Origin: Halisarca cf. caerulea
Taxonomy: Eukaryota; Porifera; Demospongiae; Chondrillida; Halisarcidae
Direction of reading: 5' to 3'
Length of the DNA: 64,000 nucleotides
NCBI GenBank assembly: GCA_963170055.1
Contig: CAUJGJ010000003.1
Span: 1,279,044-1,343,043 of the forward strand
The notes below the pieces were generated by a model, which was not told the DNA's origin, did no database searches, and saw only the letters and a list, made by a program, of their open reading frames with translations. This document shows, piece after piece, positions 57,651 through 64,000 of this stretch (position 1 is its first letter; the number at the start of each line of letters is the position of its first letter). The position numbers and the translations under genes were made by a program.

Positions 57651-57790
57651 AACAATTATAGGCCGTTAGAAAAGGGGATTTCCCTTGCAACTTCTCTTGG
57701 CCTGTCGACTCGAGAGATCGACTCAATCTCGATCGTTCACTGGAGATGGCCGATGGTTGTCCCTGCAGTAGTGGTTGGAGACCAGAGTAC
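57651..57790 (+). other. Possible death-fold exon remnant
   Basis: After an ATAG acceptor the frame RPLEKGISLATSLGLSTREI then DSI resembles helices 2-3 of a death domain (LGLSxxEID). The rest of the domain is not visible in any frame, so this is a remnant or a chance match. Confidence 0.22.
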
Positions 57791-57922
57791 CATATATACC
57801 TGGATTCAAAACATATATCAGGTATAGTTGTGTGTTCCGTTGTCATAGTGTGTAATGACCCCCTTATTCTTTGTCCCCCAGGACAATATTCACTAGAGAA
57901 TAATGTCCCCTAGGACATTTAC

Positions 57923-57962
57923 CACTAGAGAATAGTGTCCTTATGGACACTATTCTCTAGTG
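57923..57962. repeat. Perfect 18-bp hairpin
   Basis: cactagagaatagtgtcc, loop ttat, exact complement. A degenerate direct copy of the arm precedes it at about 57893. Confidence 0.85.
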
Positions 57963-58246
57963 CATATTGTCTCCTTTTGGTGAGTTCTGTCCCCCCTGCG
58001 AAGTCTGACTTCTGCATGTCCCCCAGCCCTGCAGAGTGTTACAAAACACATGCAAATGCAATTGGACAATACAAGCATTAAGAATAGTAAAAATTAAGAT
58101 TGTATAATAATATAAATAAGGACGAGCATGTAAATTGCATGGTTGAAGGATAAAGGAAACAAACAAAATTACAAACAATAAGTGATTGTAAACACAAAAG
58201 TAATTACATGTCAAAGCTGAAGACCACAGCAACTATTTCTTAACAC

Positions 58247-60062
58247 TTATGTCTTGCGCGCTGCAACACATCCACTACACGTATACCTGCAACTGCTTGT
58301 AACATACTTGTTAGCAATATTACAGCAGTGTTTGTGGTACCACTTTTTCCAAGTACTGCAGTAAACAAGTGGTCCATGAGTGGAATCCTCTTTGTCCCAT
58401 GGTAGGCGACAAATGCAGTGAACAAAAATGGCCATTTCAACAAGACACAATGGTTTGAGACTCCCTACTCGTCGTGACTTAGTCTTCATAGGGAAAGGGG
58501 CCATAGCCATTTGCTCAAAGCATTCAAGCAAGTGCAATCTTAAACCTGGCTGATGTAATGCCAGTGTGTGCGGGCTGACACCAGAGCAAATAGCAAAAGC
58601 AAATGCGAGAGCGAACAAACCACAATCCTTACCGCCAACCTGACGTTGAACATCTATATGCCTTACATGAAAAGATGGCTCAGCTGTTTTAAGGATTACA
58701 GATAGTTGTCTGTGAAGATTTTTGCACTTGACACTGTACTGTGGAATAGTGTCATAAACATCCACTGTATCCTTAGGTGCAAACACATTGGATGCACAGA
58801 TCCAATGGTCTCCTTTGACATGCAGAATTTGGACAAAATTGTCATTAGAAGACTTGAAGACGTTGCACTCTTTCAACACCAAGGTATCCTGCAAGCCATT
58901 TTGCTGAGGAAACTGATTTCTGAGGAGTTTCTGACCAGCATTCATATGTCTGTCAGTTAACCACCTTCCCTGCATTAGTATGTCCTTGTCTGAATTGAAG
59001 AGGTACAGATGCTTCACCCAGTACCTGGTACGCTTAGAAGCAATACGAAATGCAGCCAGTTCCTTTGTAGTAGGTTGTGTAGTCAACTTGACAGATGGTG
59101 AAGATATATAGATGATGTCTGCTTTTCTACTTGCTGATTTTGAAGGTAGAAATGGCTTCCTGTTCAAATCAATCTGAGACTTGGTTTTCATTATTGGAGA
59201 AACAGCAGAAACTGGTCCCCTGAAATCTACACTTTTGTATCCTATCTTGAGAGGGCTACTTGTCCGTGGACTTGGCACTTGCCTGTTGTTAAAGGTAGGT
59301 ACTTCAGACTTCTTTGACTTGACTGGCGATATGGCAGGTGAGTCTATCTCTAGGATGTCTGAATCACTAAAATTCAGAATCTGCGCTTGTGCTCGCTTGG
59401 ATGGGCCACGAGTTGGTGGCGATGATCCTATCTTGCTGTTGAATGTAGGCACTTCTTTAGACTTCTTTAACTTGATGGGCGATACCGCGGGTGAGTCTAT
59501 CCCTGGGATGTCTGAATCACTGAAATTTAGAATCTGCACATGTGCTCGCTTGGATGGGCCATGAGTTGGTGGCGATGGAACAGTCTTGTTGTTGAACATA
59601 GGTACTTCTTTACACTTCTTTGACTTGACGGGCGATACCATGGGTGAGTCTATCCCTGGGATGTCTGAATCACTAAAATTCAGAATCTGCACATGTGCTC
59701 GCTTGGATGGGCCATGAGTTGGTGGCGATGGAACAGTCTTGTTGTTGAACATAGGTACTTCTTTACACTTCTTTGACTTGACAGGCGATACCATGGGTGA
59801 GTCTATCCCTGGGATGTCTGAATCACTAAAATTCAGAATCTGCGCATGTGCTCGCTTGGATGGGCCATGAGTTGGTGGCGATGGAACAGTCTTGTTGTTG
59901 TTATTAGGTACTTCTTTACACTTCTTTGACTTAATGGACGATACCGCGGGTGACTCTATCTCTGGGATGTCTGAATCACTGCATGCTGATGACTTGCTTT
60001 TCCCTTCTATTGATTGCTTTACTGATGTATTATCTTCCTTATTAGTGAAAAATTGTTTCAAT
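58247..60062 (-). CDS. Ginger-type transposon protein, last exon: repeats, Ulp1-like protease, PHD-like finger
   Basis: A 605-codon exon after acceptor ttgttgttcctccag, phase-matched to the integrase exons. Residues 20-260 contain four or five copies of a roughly 47-residue unit (VPSPPTHGPSKRAH, LNFSDSDIPGIDSP, VKSKKCKEVP), which looks like a disordered linker. From about residue 330 a C48/Ulp1-type cysteine protease is visible: LQDTLVLKEC, H in VKGDHWICAS, D in VDVYDT, Q in DVQRQVGGKDCGLF with the catalytic Cys. Near the end, HCICRLP, CSTWKKWYHKHCC and CRYTCSGC form a PHD-like zinc finger. Ulp1 enzymes cut SUMO or similar modifiers. Ginger1 elements are reported to carry such extra domains. 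Confidence 0.85.
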
Positions 60063-60134
60063 CTGGAGGAACAACAATTAACACGAGTTTATTCAAGAGT
60101 CTATATCTTGCAATGTATCAACAACAGTACCCAC

Positions 60135-60316
60135 CTGTATGCATTAAACACTTTTTTAAGCTCCTTGCCAGTTTTACCATTTCGTAATTTATACAATCCT
60201 TTACCAAGATCTTGAGTAACAGTGTATGGGCCCAGCCACCTTTGGCTGAGTTTATCCCCCTTGCGACCATCCCTTGCGCTGTTTCTCAATAACACAAATG
60301 TGCCAGGTAGATAGGC
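60135..60316 (-). CDS. Ginger-type integrase, GPY-type C-terminal exon
   Basis: Acceptor attcactttacag and a GTGGGT donor, phase 0 in and leaving AG. It encodes AYLPGTFVLLRNSARD and LSQRWLGPYTVTQDLGKGLY then KLRNGKTG, the GPY/F module of Ty3-like integrases. It joins the Ulp1 exon in phase. Confidence 0.82.
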
Positions 60317-60883
60317 CTGTAAAGTGAATACACATGCATATATACATACAAGAATTAATACAATGTGCATGTACATTCTGATATTAATAGTAGCCTAATC
60401 AAATTTGAAAAAAAAAAAAAATTATATACATATTACTGTTCGGACCAAAACTTTAAATTTGTAGTTTTCATGAAACAGTGGGAATCTGTGAAAAGTAAAA
60501 CCCAGAAAAAAATCAGCACTTAGTCTATCTTTTCTCATGGTATAATATGTTGACAGTTCCTTTGCTCCGCTGACTTTGTTCTTTGTTTTAAGTGTAGAGC
60601 TAAAATTTATGTGTTGTCTGGTTATTCAAGACAACTTCCTTCGTTTTTGTAACTGCTATATGCAACAAACAATGCATGATATATAGTGATTCCTGCTGTT
60701 TGTCAGAGGAAATTAGTCTGCCTACAAAGTTTTAGATATTGTATTGAATGAAGTTATAGAACTCTCCTGTGGAGTACAATGATAGAGTGCATGAACTGTC
60801 TCCGAACATCAAAATTGGCAACCGCAAAAGTTTTGAGTACATACATGCAGTATATATATTGTGCTAATACTAATATTACTTAC

Positions 60884-61088
60884 TTTGATTTTGGCGTGTC
60901 TCTTATCATAGTGTTGCTTTTGCTGCTTCTGGGACTCTTTTATGCTTTTCTGGGCACCTTCAAAAAGATTGTTTCGAACCTTATGAAGCTTCTCAATGTA
61001 GGATTCCATCTCTTCTTCAGAATCAGACACACTCTTTTTTGTGTCCCCACCTCTTCCCAAATCAACTTCAATTGGCAAGATTGCTTTC
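60884..61088 (-). CDS. Ginger-type integrase, linker exon
   Basis: Acceptor gcatttaatttag and a GTAAGT donor. It encodes an acidic then basic helical segment (KKSVSDSEEEMESYIEKL; SQKQQKQHYDKRHAKIK), the usual helix between core and GPY module. Confidence 0.8.
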
Positions 61089-61159
61089 CTAAATTAAATG
61101 CATAAATGCATAAACTATACCTTATGATGTACATATAGGTGATGCATATGTGTACATAC

Positions 61160-61450
61160 CTGCAGTACATGAGTTCAAAAGGAGATACTTTGGTAGACTT
61201 ATGCGGAGCTACACGATATGCAAACAGCACTTCATCAATCTTTTCATCCCAGTCTGTTTGGTTATCATTGACAAGCTTGACTAATGATCTCTGGAGCGTT
61301 TGGTTGAATCTCTCAACAAGACCATTCGTTTGCGGATGATAAGCTGAGGAGATTCTATGTTCTGTCTTTGTCTTCATAAAAAGGCATCGACTGACCTCAT
61401 TTACAAATTCTCTACCCTGGTCTGATATAATAACCTCTGCACTGCCAAAT
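61160..61450 (-). CDS. Ginger-type integrase, second half of the catalytic core
   Basis: Entered after catactgtatag with AG from the previous exon; GTATGT donor. It holds the second catalytic Asp in VIISDQGREFVNEV and the Glu in HPQTNGLVERFNQTL, followed by FAYRVAPHKSTKVSPFELMY. All key residues are present. Confidence 0.87.
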
Positions 61451-61535
61451 CTATACAGTATGTAAGAAAGACATGCTATTCACCAAAAGAAACCATATAT
61501 TGACCATTAATTGACCATTGGCAAGAATGTTTTAC

Positions 61536-61693
61536 CTGCATATCATTTGATAGATGAAGACTGCAACAGATTTGGCACTTTTATCACAAAGTGGGGCTGC
61601 TTCTGGCCACTTAGAGAAATAGTCTACAAGAGTTACTATGTAGACGTGGCCTTTGGCTGTCTTAGGTAGGGGTCCAATTAAATCAATTCCAAT
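61536..61693 (-). CDS. Ginger-type integrase, first half of the catalytic core
   Basis: Acceptor gcatcttacacag and a GTAAAA donor, phase 0 in and leaving AG. It encodes IGIDLIGPLPKTAKGH with the first catalytic Asp, then VTLVDYFSKWPEAAPL. Confidence 0.87.
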
Positions 61694-61941
61694 CTGTGTA
61701 AGATGCAAATATAAACTTTCCACTGTCAAGACATGTTACAAAATAACATTATTAATAATAATAATCCCCCCAAAAATTAAATGCAGAATAACAGCCAGGC
61801 AAGCAGTATCAAGGATAATAATGCATTCTGATTCAATTACCATGCACATCGCACACTGCATGACCCCCCTCCCCCAAAAGTTGTCATATTCCAATGTTAT
61901 TCATGAAATGATCAATGCTTGTATGCCAGAGTCTGTCATAC

Positions 61942-62129
61942 CTGATTCCAAACCCTCGCCTTCACTGGAATGGGATGTAATGGAGCTCCTTGTTTCTGAA
62001 ACTTTGCATCATTTGTTCTCTGGCAAGTTTCACAGCACCGCACAAATTCATTTACATCTGACCACAGAGTCTTCCAATAAAATCGATCAGCTATTTTCTT
62101 GTATGTTTTATCCCTACCGAGGTGTCCTC
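61942..62129 (-). CDS. Ginger-type integrase, H2C2 zinc-binding exon
   Basis: Acceptor aaatgtatgtag and a GTATGA donor, entering in phase 1 and leaving in phase 0. GGHLGRDKTYKKIADRFYW, then FVRCCETCQRTN, gives the H-H-C-C N-terminal integrase finger (the first His precedes in the upstream exon or is in GGHLG). Confidence 0.83.
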
Positions 62130-62189
62130 CTACATACATTTTAAAAATACATCATAAATAAAGGCATATATATATATATGAATGCCCAT

Positions 62190-62213
62190 ACACACACACA
62201 CACGCACGCACGC

Positions 62214-62267
<54 letters not shown>
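62190..62267. repeat. (CA)n microsatellite
   Basis: CA tract in an intron of the Ginger-type gene. Confidence 0.95.
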
Positions 62268-62268
<1 letters not shown>

Positions 62269-62462
62269 AAATGGCGAGAATGGGTCTGGCTACATCAGAC
62301 TACACACACACACCATGGCAGCACCCAAATGATGGATGGGGAGTATATATTAGGGGAAATAGTTAGCTATTAGGCATGCAAAATTTCCTCAGGTTCCTCA
62401 TCAAATACTATACTCATACATACACGCAGTAAAAGTCTGAGCAATGTCATATAAATCATTAC

Positions 62463-62577
62463 CTGCTAGAGATGAATGGCAAGAATCAAGGATTCTCCGA
62501 ATATCCTCTCTACTACGAGGAACTTGCCTCCATTGGCGCGTTTGGCCCGATGTAACTTTCTTGGCATAGTAGAGAAA
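62463..62577 (-). CDS. Ginger-type gene, most 5' exon seen (truncated)
   Basis: The frame YYAKKVTSGQTRQWRQVP, then SREDIRRILDSCHSSLA, leaves one base at a GTAATG donor that completes GG of the H2C2 exon. The HSS before GGHLG is the usual Ty3-type integrase start (CHSSxxGGHxG). Upstream the frame runs straight into a (TTAGGG)n tract, so the natural 5' part is absent or displaced. Confidence 0.65.
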
Positions 62578-62607
62578 ACCCTAACCCTAACCCTAACCCT
62601 AACCCTA
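62578..62607. repeat. Interstitial telomere-type repeat (CCCTAA)n
   Basis: Five tandem ccctaa units (TTAGGG on the minus strand), directly abutting the truncated Ginger-type exon on one side and GC-rich unrelated sequence on the other. Confidence 0.9.
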
Positions 62608-62870
62608 GGCGGTCCCATACTGGGGAATGGGGCCTCCCACGCCCAATCAGGCCCCATTCTCCAAGTATGGGCGTTGCAAGAACTGCAGGAGGAGGGGGCC
62701 TGCTTGCACCAAAAGGACATATAAGTTACCACAGGGGAAGGACAAGTGGGCACAGGGTGCTGGCAGTGACAAACCGTCCCTCTCCCGGGTAGTTGGGCAC
62801 CTTCCAGGCAGGTAGGGTGCAGGGGCGGCCATTTTTCTCACCGGAAAGGGGCTATGTATGGTCCCATACA
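62608..62870. other. GC-rich stretch, no gene recognised
   Basis: Clearly richer in G+C than its surroundings, containing cagggtgctggcagtgac and tctcccgggtag. Open frames exist on both strands but show no domain or splice context. Confidence 0.4.
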
Positions 62871-62875
62871 TACTT

Positions 62876-63073
62876 ACAGTCAAACTCTGTGGCGTATGCC
62901 TCATATTATACCTGTACCTGGGTTAGTAAGCACTCCTGGTTAGGAAGTACTCATTACTCTGTCCCTACCTCGCGCAATACCATTGAGACCGCCTTCAATA
63001 GTAAGTGATTTCTGATAGTAAGTAGCTATTTTGCTGTCCCTTGAGGGTACAAACTATCCAAGTTCTACTGTAC
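62876..63073. repeat. pogo/Tigger-type MITE
   Basis: The termini are ttacagtcaaactctgtggc and the inverse ccaagttctactgta; gttagtaagcact and agtaagtgattt motifs match the Tigger ends at 26.2 and 33.8 kb. Confidence 0.72.
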
Positions 63074-63089
63074 ATACATACATACATAC

Positions 63090-63208
<119 letters not shown>

Positions 63209-63227
63209 CGTATGTACGTATGTACGT

Positions 63228-63346
63228 ACAGTAGAACTTGGATATATACTAGGTAAGGTAATATAGGTACTACCTATCAGAGGTACTAACCATCCAAGGC
63301 GCTTTCAATGGTGTTGCACGAGTACTTACTAACAGAGTTTGACTAT
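63228..63346. repeat. pogo/Tigger-type MITE, short
   Basis: Arms tacagtagaacttggata and the inverse aacagagtttgacta, with ggtactaaccatccaagg inside. Same family as 62876-63073. Confidence 0.7.
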
Positions 63347-63729
63347 TCATACGTACGTACGTCTACACAGACAGGGGTAGAGAGGCAGCCCTTCCCCCTA
63401 TGGAAGGTTGCTGGATGTACCAAAGGGTCATGTTTGCGTAGCCCGCGCTCGTGCAGCCAAGTCCGCACTGTGTACTACTATTACTACTACTTCTACTACT
63501 ACTACTACCGCAAGTGTGCCCAGGCACGCCCGATGCCTCGCTAGAAATAAAACACGGCAACCGGGTCCGTTCGGCAGCCGCTTGCCAACAGGGTCGCCAT
63601 TTTTCCAATTAACCGTTCCGTTTGTTTGGACGGTAAACATTTGCGGCTAACCGCAGAGACTGCATGACAAAATGGCCGACGGCATGAAGCTAACTACGCG
63701 CATACATACGTACGAGGTGGGTACGGGAA

Positions 63730-63931
63730 CAACAACTTGGAAGGGATCAAACGGGACGCAACCAGCTTTCAGAGGCTAAACAACTTATTTAAGAAGGTTC
63801 GAACGCCCAGGGCAACACCTTGGAAGGGAGCAGATGGGGACGCAAACAACTTTCATAGGCTCACCGACTTGTTTAAGAAGGTTCGGACGCCCAGCGCAGC
63901 CACCACAAAGACATGTACAAGAACTTCATAA
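63730..63931 (+). other. Tandem coding-like repeat at the window edge
   Basis: Two copies of a roughly 96-bp unit encoding DA(T/N)xFxRLxxLFKKVRTP, with TPWKGADGDANNFHRL in the second; the first has a one-base shift in its WKG part. It may be part of an exon or a decayed repeat gene. The family is not recognised. Confidence 0.35.
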
Positions 63932-64000
63932 GAATCAAGTAAGTACTTGGCCAATCTCCATCACAGTTTAATAAACCAACTCGGTACGTGTCCCTTACAA

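Noticed and set aside
62178..62373. CA-repeat frames (THTHTH)
   Set aside because: Microsatellite translation inside a Ginger-type intron.
58247..62577. LTR retrotransposon or retrovirus-like element
   Set aside because: The integrase is Ty3-like, but there is no reverse transcriptase, protease/gag or LTR in the window, and the gene has phase-matched introns and a Ulp1 domain, as in Ginger DNA transposons.

Overview
The window is nuclear DNA of an early-branching animal, most likely a demosponge. I infer this from GT-AG introns, TTAGGG telomere-type repeats, very dense minisatellites and (CA)n tracts, many small inverted-repeat transposons, and a Roc/COR-ZU5-CARD receptor-like gene of a kind I associate with large sponge families. 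The species cannot be named from the sequence. Splice boundaries were placed by eye and may be off by 1-2 bases.

The centrepiece is one plus-strand gene that I assembled from about 8.5 to 42.7 kb. Thirteen exons join with matching phases at every junction and total 4053 nt, exactly 1351 codons including the stop; the N-terminus is missing. Domain order is Roc-like GTPase (P-loop, DSGGQ), COR-like region, linker, ZU5, UPA-like region, linker, CARD-like death fold, and a C-terminal hydrophobic tail anchor ending at a TAG. The linker exon and its flanking DNA occur twice (about 11.2-12.7 and 36.2-37.8 kb), so one linker precedes ZU5 and the other precedes the CARD.

The introns hold other genes and elements. 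Inside the 12.4-24.0 kb intron, on the minus strand, lie the last two exons of a CCCH zinc-finger gene and a very large unrecognised ORF (1349+ residues) with an upstream exon. The 25.8-33.9 kb intron holds a Tigger/pogo transposon (26.25-33.86 kb) split by a second transposon of about 5.7 kb (27.68-33.41 kb). The inner element has terminal inverted repeats built from 19-bp palindromic satellite units. It carries two convergent genes: a DDE integrase-like transposase and an intron-containing HECT ubiquitin ligase.

From 42.7 to 58 kb the window is mostly repeats: MITEs, minisatellites of 21-36 bp period, (CA)n tracts and short perfect hairpins. It also holds a small two-exon minus-strand gene (44.0-45.95 kb), a frameshifted kinase exon (50.8 kb) and an apparent 5' exon (53 kb).

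From 62.6 down to 58.2 kb on the minus strand lies a Ginger-type transposon gene with introns. It encodes a zinc-binding H2C2 domain, a complete DDE integrase core, a GPY-type tail, a repeat-rich linker, a Ulp1-like cysteine protease and a C-terminal PHD-like finger. Its 5' part stops at a (TTAGGG)n tract. Two unrelated transposons here therefore carry ubiquitin- or SUMO-pathway enzymes. The right end holds pogo-type MITEs and a short tandemly repeated coding-like sequence.
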